The notes under the pieces are model-generated. The model ran no database searches. It was not told the origin of the DNA and worked only from the letters and a program-made list of their open reading frames with translations. From assembly GCA_965116685.1 (NCBI GenBank), contig OZ220707.1:930001-994000 (forward strand): a stretch of 64,000 bases of DNA, read 5' to 3'. Shown piece by piece: positions 44,251-53,889 of this stretch (position 1 is the stretch's first letter; the number at the start of each line of letters is the position of its first letter). The DNA is from Bin80 sp965116685 (GTDB lineage: Bacteria > Bacteroidota > Rhodothermia > Rhodothermales > Bin80). The position numbers and the translations under genes were made by a program.

Positions 44251-44439
44251 CCTGCATCTTTGACTACCCCCTGTGAGAAACAATAATGTGGCAAACGTAA
44301 GAGGACCATTCATGCTCATTTCCTCACCGAGTCGACGATAGAGATTCCGTTTTTAAACGGCAGACCGCTTATCCGTCTGAAATTGTCGGTGAGCAGGATC
44401 AATCCAGTGCTGGAGCGCAGACGATGTGGTGTCCACTAA
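44251..44439. repeat. ~188-bp direct repeat, copy 2
   Basis: Begins with cctgcatctttgactacc, the end of the AlbA_2 coding sequence without the rest of that gene, and ends at gtgtccactaa. Matches 29786-29973. Its right edge supplies the stop codon of the amidohydrolase gene. Confidence 0.85.
44316..44435 (-). pseudogene. Possible PIN-domain remnant, copy 2
   Basis: Minus-strand frame STGLILLTDNFRRISGLPF then KNGISIVDSVRK-stop. It differs from copy 1 mainly at third codon positions and by M-to-I and E-to-V changes. It has no start or N-terminal part. Confidence 0.4.
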
Positions 44440-46007
44440 GATGCCTTCAAAGCCAGAATCACCTTGGTCTGATCCCATTCGATCACCATATCTACTCCAT
44501 CCTCCCTTTCTTCGAAACGAATCGTGAATGCTTCCCTGACCGAATCCAGCCGAGTAGCTGGAACCACAACCCGAAGTACATCTTCTTCATCATCGTACTG
44601 ACCTATGCCATTTTGGCCCAGTCCGCGGTTCATAATTAGCGTCCACTGCGTCTCATCTGGAATGCTGAAGAGTGAGTACGTTCCCGCTGATAATTCCTGA
44701 TCGGCAACTAGAACCTCTCCAGTAAACGTGACTTCTGTAGCCTCATTGGCGGCGGTGCGCCAAAGCTCTCCAAATGGAACCAGATCCCCAAATATCTTGC
44801 GACCCCGCTTGCGTGGGGAGCTGTAGTGTACTTTCACATAAGCGTCTCCCAACTGCGTACGGGCCAACTGGAGCGGACTCAGACGAGTCTCCTCGGCAGA
44901 GATATGCGCCGTATCCCAGTCTTCCTCATACAGGCTTTCATCAATTGCCGGAATAATGCGAAGTGCATTCTTGTAATACACCTTGCGCAAAACTTCATCA
45001 GGCAGATCCAACCCATACATCATCCACCAGGCATGACGCTTCCGATAATAAGGGAAGAATTCATTGGCAGTTTCAAAGAGACGGAAATAGGTGTGATACT
45101 CGGAAGCGCTCCAAGAATCCTTGCCCATCAATACACGATCCTGATAATCAATCAACCACTGCCGCGCAGTATGCGGCTGACGACCAAGCTCTGCAACCAC
45201 AGCTCCCAATTCTGTATAGACATTGGGGAACTCATCCAAGTGCTCTCCCAATCGCTGCAAGTCATTTCCCAACCAACCAAGATGTGCATTGAGGAAGATC
45301 GTCTCGGGATGTTTTCTGAACACATTCCACTGCTCTTCAATCATTACCTCCCAAGTCGGGTCGCCATCCTGCTTTCGCCTAGGACGTTCCTTTAACTCAA
45401 ACCAGCGCTCATTGAATCGGTCATGAGGAAGCCAGAATTGTGCTGGATCTGCGGTGTGAATAAGAACCGGGATGCCCAACTCCCCACACTTTGCCCAGAT
45501 TGGATCCAGTCGCGGATCATCCGTAGGTACTCGATCTCCGCTCGAATCAACGATGGTCATCCCCAGGTTTTTGAATATTTTCAGCCCCGCCGCACCATTC
45601 TGTACATCCATCTCCAGCTGGGCTGCGGCAGATTCCCCAAACCCGGGTTCATCAATATTGGAAAAATCAATGTTTGCAAAATGCACAAATCTGCCTGGCG
45701 CGTGTACATTCGTATTCTCAATCTTTTGTAATAGATCCTGCCCACTGCCCCCACTTAAATTGACCATCGTCACCAAATTCAAGTCATCCATCGCCGCAAC
45801 CAATTCCCCTATTTCCTCCTTGGATGCTGTACCGATCCGCCATTGATGCCCATGCGCATCAACAAAACGGTACTTTGCCTTTGTTATCGGGGTTTCTTCA
45901 ACCACAAGCGTGGAAACGGGAGCATAGTCTTCCCATTGAAGGGTTTGCCCCTTGGCCTGAAATCCAATGAGTGTCAGGGAAAAAAGAATCAGAAATCGCT
46001 GTGTCAT
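44436..46007 (-). CDS. Secreted amidohydrolase (TIM-barrel metal hydrolase) fused to DUF2911
   Basis: 523 residues. Residues 1-21 are a signal peptide (MTQRFLILFSLTLIGFQAKGQ). The first domain is an amidohydrolase-2-type barrel: VDAHGHQWR (~50-58) takes the place of the HxH metal motif as HGH, then GLKIFKNLG with its lysine, VLIHTADPAQFW, FLNAHLGWLGNDL and a late VLMGKDSW aspartate. The C-terminal ~140 residues are DUF2911 (SPRKRGRKIFGDLVPFGELWRTAANEATEV...AGTYSLFSIPDETQWTLI), a domain common in Bacteroidota periplasmic proteins. The last residues (ALKAS-stop) run into the edge of the 188-bp repeat, so the natural C-terminus may have been trimmed by a few residues. It is divergent from uvrB. 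The substrate is unknown. Confidence 0.85.
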   Translation of the reverse strand: MTQRFLILFSLTLIGFQAKGQTLQWEDYAPVSTLVVEETPITKAKYRFVDAHGHQWRIGTASKEEIGELVAAMDDLNLVTMVNLSGGSGQDLLQKIENTNVHAPGRFVHFANIDFSNIDEPGFGESAAAQLEMDVQNGAAGLKIFKNLGMTIVDSSGDRVPTDDPRLDPIWAKCGELGIPVLIHTADPAQFWLPHDRFNERWFELKERPRRKQDGDPTWEVMIEEQWNVFRKHPETIFLNAHLGWLGNDLQRLGEHLDEFPNVYTELGAVVAELGRQPHTARQWLIDYQDRVLMGKDSWSASEYHTYFRLFETANEFFPYYRKRHAWWMMYGLDLPDEVLRKVYYKNALRIIPAIDESLYEEDWDTAHISAEETRLSPLQLARTQLGDAYVKVHYSSPRKRGRKIFGDLVPFGELWRTAANEATEVTFTGEVLVADQELSAGTYSLFSIPDETQWTLIMNRGLGQNGIGQYDDEEDVLRVVVPATRLDSVREAFTIRFEEREDGVDMVIEWDQTKVILALKAS

Positions 46008-46105
46008 GACGATTGATCGAATGCAATGGTGAACCGATAGACGATAGAATATACGCCAGTATCTTACTTTCTTCGTATAACCGTTTAAATTCGTTTCTGT
46101 TGATC

Positions 46106-48178
46106 ATGCCAATGTCCATTCCGCTTTCCCAGCGCACGTTCGAATTATGTGCTCCATTCTCGCCGTTTGGAGATCAGCCAGGTGCGATCAAGGCGCTCAC
46201 CGAGGGGCTGGTTCAAGGAAAAGAACATCAGACACTACTTGGTGTGACGGGATCTGGGAAAACATATACCATCAGTAATGTGATTCAGAACATCGGGCGG
46301 CCAACCCTTGTCATGAGCCACAACAAAACGCTGGCCGCTCAGCTCTACGCCGAGTTTCGACAGTTTTTCCCAAATAATGCTGTTGAATTCTTTATCTCCT
46401 ACTACGATTACTATCAACCCGAGGCCTATATCGTTCACTCCGATACCTATATAGAAAAAGATCTGTCCATCAATGATCGAATTGATCGACTTCGGTTAAG
46501 GGCAACCAGTGCCTTGGTATCCGGGCGCTCAGATGTGATCGTAGTGGCAAGTGTTTCCTGCATTTACGGATTAGGCTCCCCCAAGGAGTATCAATCCCAG
46601 ATTGTCCAACTCGTACCCAGCCAGAAAATAGAACGCGGGGATCTACTCCTGCAATTGATTGGGATTTTCTATAAACGCAATGATATAGAGCTCCAACCTG
46701 GGACCTTCAGGGTACGCGGAGATACGGTAGATATTTATCCCACTTATGCGGAAGATATTGCATATCGTGTCCTGTTCTGGGGAGATGAGATTGAACAGAT
46801 CACCATGATCCATCCGCTCACAGGAGAGGCCCTTGGGCAGGAACACGCAGCACTGACCATCTATCCCGCCCGCATTTTCGTGACACCAAAGGAACAGGTT
46901 GATCGTGCAATTACTGCCATTGAAGACGAACTGCAATGGCGTCTAGCGGTGCTCCGGCAAAGAAATCAAATGTTGGAAGCCCAGCGCTTGGAACAACGTA
47001 CACTTTTCGATCTTGAGATGATTCGTGAACTGGGCTATTGTTCAGGGATTGAGAATTATAGCCGTCATATGACCGGATTGCCTGAGGGACAGCGTCCATA
47101 TTGCCTCATGGATTACTTCCCGGATGATTTCCTTCTTGTGGTTGACGAGAGTCATGCAACGATTCCGCAGGTACGGGCGATGTACAATGGCGACCGAGCC
47201 CGCAAACTCACGCTGGTTGAGCATGGCTTTCGGTTGCCCTCCGCGCTGGACAACCGACCAATGACGTTTGAAGAATATGAAGAGCGGCAACACCAGACGA
47301 TCTTCATGAGTGCAACCCCGGCAGACTATGAGCTCATCAAATCAGAGGGAGAATTTGTCGAGCAAGTCATTCGCCCCACCGGAATTCCCGATCCGCCTGT
47401 CGTGATCCGACCCAGCGAACATCAGATTGACGACCTTCTGGAAGAGATCCGTAGTGTGAACCGACGCAGTGAACGAACCCTGGTCACGACGCTGACAAAA
47501 CGCATGGCAGAAGATTTGACAGACTACCTGGAATCATTTGGGATCCGATGCCGATATCTCCACTCCGACATTGATGCACTCACAAGGGTTGAGTTATTGC
47601 GGGATCTTCGACTTGGCACATACGATGTACTGGTGGGGGTAAACCTGCTTCGTGAAGGACTTGATCTCCCGGAGGTATCTCTGGTAGCGATCATAGACGC
47701 TGATAAAGAAGGCTTCCTCCGAAGTGACCGTGCACTCATCCAGACCGCTGGACGTGCCGCACGCAACGTCAATAGCAAGATCATACTGTATGCAGATAAA
47801 ATCACCGGAAGCATGCAGCGAATGCTGGATGAGACCAGCCGCCGCCGAACAAAACAGCTGGCCTATAATGAAAAACATGGCATCGTTCCGCAGACGGTGC
47901 ACAAGGACCGCCGTGATGTGCTACGCGGAACCGTAGTCGCTGAAGAGCGCGAACCTGGAGGACAAACACCACTCGTCCACCCCGCAGAAATCCCTGAAAT
48001 ACCACAGGAACTGGATGATCCCTTAATCAAAATGCTCACCGAAACGGAGAAGCGAGACCTGATTAAGCAAATGAATGCGGAAATGCTTGAGGCTGCCGAG
48101 AAAATGGAGTTCGAGAAGGCTGCAAGACTCCGGGATACGATCACCCGTACTGAAGCTCTTCTCAAAGATGGAACATGA
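46106..48178 (+). CDS. uvrB: Excinuclease ABC subunit B
   Basis: I place the start at ATG 46106 (690 residues); the frame is open further upstream to 46013, but those residues are unlike the family. The DNA-loading helicase-like subunit of nucleotide excision repair. Motifs: Walker A GVTGSGKTYT, SHNKTLAAQLYAEF, the beta-hairpin around FISYYDYYQPEAYIVHSDTY, DEAD-like VVDESHATIP, motif VI region QTAGRAARN, and a C-terminal UVR motif (MNAEMLEAAEKMEFEKAARLRD) that contacts UvrC. The length and order are canonical. It is divergent from the amidohydrolase, with about 100 bp between, and followed closely by rpmE. Confidence 0.98.
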   Translation: MPMSIPLSQRTFELCAPFSPFGDQPGAIKALTEGLVQGKEHQTLLGVTGSGKTYTISNVIQNIGRPTLVMSHNKTLAAQLYAEFRQFFPNNAVEFFISYYDYYQPEAYIVHSDTYIEKDLSINDRIDRLRLRATSALVSGRSDVIVVASVSCIYGLGSPKEYQSQIVQLVPSQKIERGDLLLQLIGIFYKRNDIELQPGTFRVRGDTVDIYPTYAEDIAYRVLFWGDEIEQITMIHPLTGEALGQEHAALTIYPARIFVTPKEQVDRAITAIEDELQWRLAVLRQRNQMLEAQRLEQRTLFDLEMIRELGYCSGIENYSRHMTGLPEGQRPYCLMDYFPDDFLLVVDESHATIPQVRAMYNGDRARKLTLVEHGFRLPSALDNRPMTFEEYEERQHQTIFMSATPADYELIKSEGEFVEQVIRPTGIPDPPVVIRPSEHQIDDLLEEIRSVNRRSERTLVTTLTKRMAEDLTDYLESFGIRCRYLHSDIDALTRVELLRDLRLGTYDVLVGVNLLREGLDLPEVSLVAIIDADKEGFLRSDRALIQTAGRAARNVNSKIILYADKITGSMQRMLDETSRRRTKQLAYNEKHGIVPQTVHKDRRDVLRGTVVAEEREPGGQTPLVHPAEIPEIPQELDDPLIKMLTETEKRDLIKQMNAEMLEAAEKMEFEKAARLRDTITRTEALLKDGT

Positions 48179-48229
48179 CCGAAGCCGGATGATTGAAGTG
48201 ACACTATGCATATCCCTTATGTCAGACCA

Positions 48230-48448
48230 ATGAAAAAAGGAATTCATCCGAACTACAGTCCGATCAAAGTACGCCTCGCCGATGGGACCGAATTTGAAAC
48301 GCGGTCAACGATGCCGTCCGAGCAGTATGTGTCCGATGTTGACAGTACAAATCATCCGTTTTATACGGGACGTCGACAATACGTAGACACCGCAGGTCGC
48401 GTCGAAAAATTCCACCGCAGGTACGGCAAAAAAAGCGCCAGCAAATAG
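48230..48448 (+). CDS. rpmE: 50S ribosomal protein L31
   Basis: 72 residues from ATG 48230 (MKKGIHPNYSPIKVRLADG), the canonical L31 start; an upstream in-frame ATG (48206) would add 8 atypical residues. It contains STNHPFYTGRRQYVDTAGRVEKF, the conserved core. There is no zinc-binding CxxC set, so it is a zinc-independent version. It lies 51 bp after uvrB in the same direction. Confidence 0.95.
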   Translation: MKKGIHPNYSPIKVRLADGTEFETRSTMPSEQYVSDVDSTNHPFYTGRRQYVDTAGRVEKFHRRYGKKSASK

Positions 48449-48520
48449 CACTCTTTTTGTATTTGAATGTCTTAGGGGGGCGGGCCGTGATCTGGTTCGC
48501 CTTTTGTGTTTCGTACAGTC

Positions 48521-49867
48521 ATGGATGCAATCCATATCATTAAGAGGAAGCGTGAGGGCTCAGAGCTTTCATCCGCTGAGATTCAGTACCTGATTGAAGG
48601 GTACACCGCAGGGCGTATACCTGATTACCAGATGGCCGCGTTTCTGATGGCTGCACAACTACGTGGCATGGCCCTGAGCGAGACGATCATCCTGACCCAG
48701 TGCATGCTGAATTCGGGGAGGATCCTGGACTTCTCTGCCATTTCCGCTCCCGTCATTGATAAGCATTCAACGGGAGGAGTTGGAGATAAAATTTCACTCG
48801 TGCTCACTCCAATTGTCGGAGCGTGCGGGGTTCGTGTACCCATGATCTCAGGCCGGGCTCTAGGACATACCGGAGGGACACTTGATAAGTTGGAATCTAT
48901 TCCCGGGTTTCGTACAAACCTGAAAATCCATGATGTCTATCGCCAGATTCGTGAGCTTGGCGTTGCAATGATTGGAGCAACCAAGGAAATCGCGCCGGCT
49001 GACCGCCAGCTGTATGCCCTGCGGGATGTAACCGCGAGTGTTGACTTTATTCCCTTCATTACCGCCTCAATCCTAAGCAAAAAACTGGCCGAAGGCATCG
49101 ATGGGTTGGTGCTTGATGTGAAACTCGGTCGCGGCGCTTTTATGCGAAAGAGCGAAGAGGCGCGAGAACTTGCAGAGACCTTGGTAAATGTTGGAGAACA
49201 TTTGGGGATGAACACGATTGCTTGGCTTACCAATATGAATATTCCCCTGGGGCGGGCCATCGGAAATTGGCTTGAGGTTGAAGAATCCATCAGCTGCCTG
49301 CGTGGGGAAGGCCCCGAAGATGTACTTGAGTTGTCGCTGAAGCTGAGCGGCGAAATGATTGCGCTCTCAGGTTTGGCTGGGTCGCCTGAAGAAGGTGAGG
49401 AAATGGCACACGCTGCACTACAATCCGGTCATGGACTGAATTTTCTGGCACAGATTGTGGAAGCCCAGGGTGGAGACCCTGCTGTCATTCATGATCCCGC
49501 ACTTCGTATGCGTACCCTGGAACCTCATACCGTCACAGTTCCATTGGATATCAACGGATATGTGAGTGACATGGATGCCTTCATGCTTGCCGAAATCGGG
49601 AACAGTCTTGGAGTCGGAAGACTGGTGATTGATGACGAGGTCGATCCCGAAGCAGGAATCGTATTACACCTTCGTCCAGGCGAAAGAGCTGCACCCGGTC
49701 AACCGCTGGCAAGCTTCTATACCCGAAAGACTGATCAATCTGAACAGATTGCACGTAATATCTTTGATGCCTTTACGTTCTCGAAAAAACCCGTTGATGA
49801 ACCAAACATCCTTATTGATCGCCTTACTTTTGAGGGATGGGCATCTAATTCGCAAGAACATAATTAG
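48521..49867 (+). CDS. Thymidine/pyrimidine-nucleoside phosphorylase
   Basis: 448 residues from ATG 48521; GTG 48506 is an alternative that adds 5 residues. The family signature is clear: IDKHSTGGVGDKISLVLTPIVGACG (~90-114; the text gives only the key part KHSTGGVGDK), then GRALGHTGGTLDKLESIPG and DVKLGRGAFM. It splits thymidine, and possibly uridine, with phosphate for salvage. C-terminal EIGNSLGVGRL and a beta-hammerhead region are present. The gene ends at TAG 49865-49867, whose last base belongs to the ISNCY-type element; without it the stop would be TAA, so the protein is unchanged by the insertion. Confidence 0.93.
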   Translation: MDAIHIIKRKREGSELSSAEIQYLIEGYTAGRIPDYQMAAFLMAAQLRGMALSETIILTQCMLNSGRILDFSAISAPVIDKHSTGGVGDKISLVLTPIVGACGVRVPMISGRALGHTGGTLDKLESIPGFRTNLKIHDVYRQIRELGVAMIGATKEIAPADRQLYALRDVTASVDFIPFITASILSKKLAEGIDGLVLDVKLGRGAFMRKSEEARELAETLVNVGEHLGMNTIAWLTNMNIPLGRAIGNWLEVEESISCLRGEGPEDVLELSLKLSGEMIALSGLAGSPEEGEEMAHAALQSGHGLNFLAQIVEAQGGDPAVIHDPALRMRTLEPHTVTVPLDINGYVSDMDAFMLAEIGNSLGVGRLVIDDEVDPEAGIVLHLRPGERAAPGQPLASFYTRKTDQSEQIARNIFDAFTFSKKPVDEPNILIDRLTFEGWASNSQEHN

Positions 49868-51863
49868 TGTCTGTCCAGAAAATGCCTGTGCTCCGGGTCT
49901 GTTCCGAGATATTGGGGTTCATTTTGGTTCAATCCGTTTGATTATTGGTGGGGCGGTCGTTTTTGAGACACTTGTTTGTGCTGGATTTTTCTGTATTACA
50001 GGTATTTCGTATCTACTGGACACACCTCTCGCATCCGCCCGTACGAGCCACTTGATGTTCTTCCTCGGATAAGCGGGATGGCTACGCCGCGCGCCGCAAT
50101 CGCTTGCGTTGTTTCTGGAGACGTCTGAGACGCTTTCGTTCCTGATCTCGCACTAGCGTCCCCAACCGGTGGATGTTCGCGGCCAATACCGAGGTTGCCA
50201 CCACACGTTCGAAGCTTTCGCTGCTGGTCTCACGCACCAGTGACAAGCCTCGATGGTTGAGATGGTTCATGCAGGACTCTACTCCGGCATGCCCCTTCCG
50301 TGCGTTCTGGTAAGCCGGGTCATTCTGACGTGCTTGTTCCTCTTGGGTCCGCCCCCCTTTCTTCGGCATGGCCGTAACTTCCAGCTTTTCATCCAACTGC
50401 TTACGCACCTCAGGACTGTAAAACGCCCGGTCAAACGAGCAGGTCATGGAGATCCCTGGATACTGTGCCTCCAAGGTCTTCACCAGGGGAATCGCAATAT
50501 CCTTGTCGGTTCCCTCCCAAAGAATCCCGTAGCCTAAAACAAATTGATCCTCATCTTCAATCACCGCGACCGGGACCCCCAACTCGCAGAGGATTCCTGC
50601 CTTGCCCTTGACGATCCATCGCGTGAACGGCTTGAAGATCGAATAGATTTTCTCGTGGGTAGGAATCTGCTCTCCTTCAAAGATGCGGCGCTGGATCTGA
50701 TCGGAAAATCGCGCAATGTAGTCCAGATACAGACAGAGTTCCTGTTTTGCCTCAAAAATTTCCTGCAAAGTGGCTTGATCTGCATTGGAACGGGGGGCGG
50801 AACGGGCCAAAATCTCCTGCTCCAGTGCATTGATCTGCTCCAGAAGGTCAAGAGATTTTTTGACCATCGCACGACTGCTGCGCAGATATCTGCGAACGTT
50901 CTTGAGTTTGTAGTTACGCCGCTGACCCTTCCGAGCTGCCCTATATTCCCGGTAGACCTTATTGCTCAGACTTTTGTGTTGCAGCCAACCATCCATCCCA
51001 AATGATTTGCCCATCTTCGCACTGACACGAATCAGACAACGTACCGAGTCCCAGAGCAAGAGCAGATCGGTCGGAAAGCGAACATTGGTCTTCACCGGTT
51101 TCGAGTCGCACCGACATTTGAGCGTCTCGCCCTCGGGTTTGCCGACCATTCGGTGCCCAAGTTTGACCACCAAACAATTGACCTGCACCAGCAATTCGGG
51201 GGACAGTGCCGATACGTTATCATGAATGGCGGAACGAGTGTAGCGGGTCCGATCGTCCGCTCCATGCCCCAGCATCTGCCGCACAATATCCATATGGTTC
51301 GCCAAAGCGGTCAAAAGATCATAGTTGCAATGCAGCGCCTGCTTCAGGCCGGCCAAAACCAAGATATTCCACACGTCCATTCCGGGGCGCCCACAATTCT
51401 TACGGGTTCCCGGTTTATACCTCTCCAAAAGATCCATCAACTTCAATCGGGTCGGGAGGTCCAGAAAAATTTGTCGGAGCCCATACAGAAATACTTGAAT
51501 CACATCCCGGCTTCTTGGATCAAGCTGGATCTCCTCCATGGAGATGCAATCCATTGATAATTGAAAGTCATACGCTTTTCGCATCGCAAAAAAAAGTTGA
51601 AGATGAACGGCCCGGTTCCACTTATACTCCCATGATCCAGGCATGGATCGACAAACCTGAAGAATAAATTCAGAGTAAAAACCGCCTTGGGATGCTTCCA
51701 ATACAGGTTTTTCAGGGATTGTGGATTTTCCTGAAAATCACCCGCCCCCGAGAGGAATTAAAAAAATCGGCGAGAAAAAAATGGAGAGAATTGCGACAAA
51801 ATCCAGACACAGGAGGGCATAAAGGCACATTTTAGAGATGCGATGGTATTCTCGGACAGACAC
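49867..51863 (-). mobile_element. ISNCY-type insertion sequence, 1997 bp, intact
   Basis: Terminal inverted repeats start gtgtctgtcc at both ends (perfect for 10 bp, then imperfect agaaaatgcc/gagaatacc). It is flanked by a 6-bp duplication taatta (49861-49866 and 51864-51869), itself a palindrome. One transposase gene is on the minus strand. The ~210 bp left and ~280 bp right of the gene are non-coding as far as I can see. Confidence 0.9.
50082..51584 (-). CDS. ISNCY-family transposase
   Basis: I choose ATG 51584 (MRKAYDFQLSMDCIS..., 500 residues), the usual start context for this family; an open frame extends to 51701. The block CGRPGMDVWNILVLAGLKQALHCNYD is typical of ISNCY/IS1202-like transposases. 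DDE candidates are in LKCRCDSKPVKTNVRFPTD (first Asp), MTCSFDRAFYSPEVR (second Asp) and the GHAGVESCMNHLNHRG glutamate near the C-terminus. A long coiled-coil-like insertion (LEQINALEQEILARS) lies between. It appears intact. The C-terminal tail is strongly basic (RKRLRRLQKQRKRLRR), fitting DNA binding. Confidence 0.88.
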   Translation of the reverse strand: MRKAYDFQLSMDCISMEEIQLDPRSRDVIQVFLYGLRQIFLDLPTRLKLMDLLERYKPGTRKNCGRPGMDVWNILVLAGLKQALHCNYDLLTALANHMDIVRQMLGHGADDRTRYTRSAIHDNVSALSPELLVQVNCLVVKLGHRMVGKPEGETLKCRCDSKPVKTNVRFPTDLLLLWDSVRCLIRVSAKMGKSFGMDGWLQHKSLSNKVYREYRAARKGQRRNYKLKNVRRYLRSSRAMVKKSLDLLEQINALEQEILARSAPRSNADQATLQEIFEAKQELCLYLDYIARFSDQIQRRIFEGEQIPTHEKIYSIFKPFTRWIVKGKAGILCELGVPVAVIEDEDQFVLGYGILWEGTDKDIAIPLVKTLEAQYPGISMTCSFDRAFYSPEVRKQLDEKLEVTAMPKKGGRTQEEQARQNDPAYQNARKGHAGVESCMNHLNHRGLSLVRETSSESFERVVATSVLAANIHRLGTLVRDQERKRLRRLQKQRKRLRRAA

Positions 51864-51923
51864 TAATTAATCTCTCGGAATTAGGTAGTTTACAACCCTA
51901 GTCTATCCAATCTACTCCTTAAC

Positions 51924-52679
51924 ATGTCTCTCTGGATCCGATTCAAACGCGCAATTCGATCAATTTTCGGGGGTGCCATCTCCTCCCTGGAAAATCCCAA
52001 GCTTATTCTGGAACAGAATATCCGGGAACTGAATGATCAGGTCCCGAAAATGAATGAGAACATTGCGACTGTAAAGGCCAATGTAATCCTCCTGAAAAAG
52101 GAACTCAAACGTGCCCAGTCTGAAATGCACACATTAAGGTCGAAGATCCAGTCCGCAATCCAAGGTGGGCGTGACGACCTTGCACAGCAACACGCAGTTC
52201 GATTCGAGACCGCTCAGGAAAATCTTGTAAAAACCCAGGAACAGCTGGCTCATGCAACTGCAGCCTACGATAAAGCGCAACAGGTCAAAAAAGCGTTCAT
52301 GCGGGAGCGCCAGAGAAAGATTGACGCTGCTCAGGAGGCCCTGCGTGCAAGCGAGCGTGCAAAATGGCAGGCAAATGTTGCCGATGCACTTGAGCAATTC
52401 GAAGTAGGTGGGATTGATCAGACGCACGATGAAATGATTCAGCGCTTGGATCAGGAAACAGCCAAAAATGAAGCACGCATGGAAGTTGCCATGGATTCCG
52501 TGGATCTGCAGGCGATCCGCCTGGATGAAGAGGCTGAAGATTTGCGAGCTGCCGAACTGGTGAACCAGATGAAACGTGAAATGGGGCTTCTTTCTGAACC
52601 AACAACGGATTCTGGACGTATTGATGTAGAAAACCCCGACGAAAAGACCATGGGGCGTACACGCAACCGGGAATCGTAG
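51924..52679 (+). CDS. pspA: PspA/IM30-family membrane-stress protein
   Basis: 251 residues. The N-terminal amphipathic helix (MSLWIRFKRAIRSIFGGAISSLENPKLIL, key residues W4, F7, F15) is the classical PspA membrane anchor. It is followed by long coiled-coil helices (ENIATVKANVILLKKELKRAQSEM...LAQQHAVRFETAQENL). Family members form ESCRT-III-like rings or rods on damaged membranes. It is the first gene of a four-gene unit with a small Psp-tail-like protein, a coiled-coil membrane protein and a CNNM/CBS protein. Its upstream region now begins with the end of the ISNCY element, only 60 bp away, so the element may have separated it from an older promoter. Confidence 0.9.
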   Translation: MSLWIRFKRAIRSIFGGAISSLENPKLILEQNIRELNDQVPKMNENIATVKANVILLKKELKRAQSEMHTLRSKIQSAIQGGRDDLAQQHAVRFETAQENLVKTQEQLAHATAAYDKAQQVKKAFMRERQRKIDAAQEALRASERAKWQANVADALEQFEVGGIDQTHDEMIQRLDQETAKNEARMEVAMDSVDLQAIRLDEEAEDLRAAELVNQMKREMGLLSEPTTDSGRIDVENPDEKTMGRTRNRES

Positions 52680-52681
52680 TC

Positions 52682-53035
52682 ATGCCTGAAGAGAAACGCG
52701 CACGACTTAAAGAACAGTATATCAAGGAACTTCGAGAGCGTAAGAAGATTCGTCATACGATTGAGTCCGCCAAGAGAACTCAGGCAGTCAACAACGCGCT
52801 GGGCGCTATGGTAGACACTCTGGCCAGTGCGGGGGATACCGCGGATGAATTTACTGCACGACTAGATGCGGAGACCGCTTTGAATGAAGCCCGTCTCGAA
52901 GTTGCGTTAGAGGACGAACTGACAACAGAGAAAAAATCGATCACTGATTCGGATTCGGCCCCTCAACCCTCCGGCCCTCCCATCAAGACCATCGGCCCTA
53001 GACTAAAGGCTGATATCCCCGACAAAGACGCATGA
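52682..53035 (+). CDS. Small helical protein related to the PspA C-terminal region
   Basis: 117 residues, highly charged and helical, without signal or membrane segment. Residues ~58-78 (DEFTARLDAETALNEARLEVALED) closely echo PspA residues ~165-195 in the gene just upstream (DEMIQRLDQETAKNEARMEVAMD), so it may be a PspA partner that mimics or binds this helix. It starts 2 bp after pspA and overlaps the next gene (ATGA). I do not recognise a named family. Confidence 0.7.
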   Translation: MPEEKRARLKEQYIKELRERKKIRHTIESAKRTQAVNNALGAMVDTLASAGDTADEFTARLDAETALNEARLEVALEDELTTEKKSITDSDSAPQPSGPPIKTIGPRLKADIPDKDA

Positions 53036-53874
53036 AAGAAGGAGAGATCAACTATACCCGCGAGACCTTCCGGCATCCGTGGAATTTGTCCTTCCTCACC
53101 ATTGGGGCGGGGGCTGCTCTTGGGCTCAGCTTCATTGCAGGCCCACTGGGAGACACACTCTTTCAATCCGTACTGACGGCAATCATTGCCTTTGAACTAT
53201 TGATCCTGGGATATATGCCCCGTCATAAACGGTTCCGGAATCTTATCCGTGCCAAATATGCAGCAATCGCTGCTAGACCCCCCTCTCAACGCGAAATGTA
53301 TCGGCAGCTCAACCGGGTAAACCAGCGTCGCTACATTCGGTTAAGAGATCTGGAAAAGGAATTACAGGCGAACTACCAAAAATTCAGTTTCGCATCTCAG
53401 GGGATCCTTGAAAGCCATACCGCCAAGATCGAAGGACTCATGACTTCCTGCCTGAAACTCATGTTTCAACAGGAACGCTATACCTCTTTTGGTCAACACA
53501 AACGTGAGCAGGAGCTTACTACAGCAATCGCCGCCGTTGAATTAGAGTTGGAGAATGCCTCCGAACCTGTCCGCAACATCAAAATTCGACGACTGAAAGT
53601 ATTGGAACAGCGTAGAGAACGCTTCAAACAAACCCAGGAGCAACTGGAAATGATTGAAGCACAGGTCGCTACAATTGAAGATGTCGTGAAATACATCCAC
53701 GAACAGTCGCTGACCTTAAATAATCCCGAGGAAATCACCTACCAGCTTGACCTTCTTCTCTCCGAGGTTGAGGAAACCGAAGCTTCTGTTTCTCAGATTG
53801 AATCTGTATTTGGACCAGAGGAAAGTGAAAATGACTGGGAGACTCCAGCACTGCAGTCCAGATCCCGTACTTGA
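53032..53874 (+). CDS. Membrane-anchored coiled-coil protein, unknown function
   Basis: 280 residues, start overlapping the previous stop (ATGA). Two transmembrane segments close together at ~residues 19-37 (LSFLTIGAGAALGLSFIAG) and ~43-62 (FQSVLTAIIAFELLILGYMP) are followed by ~200 residues of charged coiled coil (LNRVNQRRYIRLRDLEKELQANYQ..., LEQRRERFKQTQEQLEMIEAQV). It ends in an acidic tail. No catalytic motif is seen. Its position between pspA and a CNNM protein suggests a PspA receptor or membrane-stress scaffold; that is inference from context only. Confidence 0.75.
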   Translation: MKEGEINYTRETFRHPWNLSFLTIGAGAALGLSFIAGPLGDTLFQSVLTAIIAFELLILGYMPRHKRFRNLIRAKYAAIAARPPSQREMYRQLNRVNQRRYIRLRDLEKELQANYQKFSFASQGILESHTAKIEGLMTSCLKLMFQQERYTSFGQHKREQELTTAIAAVELELENASEPVRNIKIRRLKVLEQRRERFKQTQEQLEMIEAQVATIEDVVKYIHEQSLTLNNPEEITYQLDLLLSEVEETEASVSQIESVFGPEESENDWETPALQSRSRT

Positions 53875-53889
53875 TTGCCTGCTTCACGC

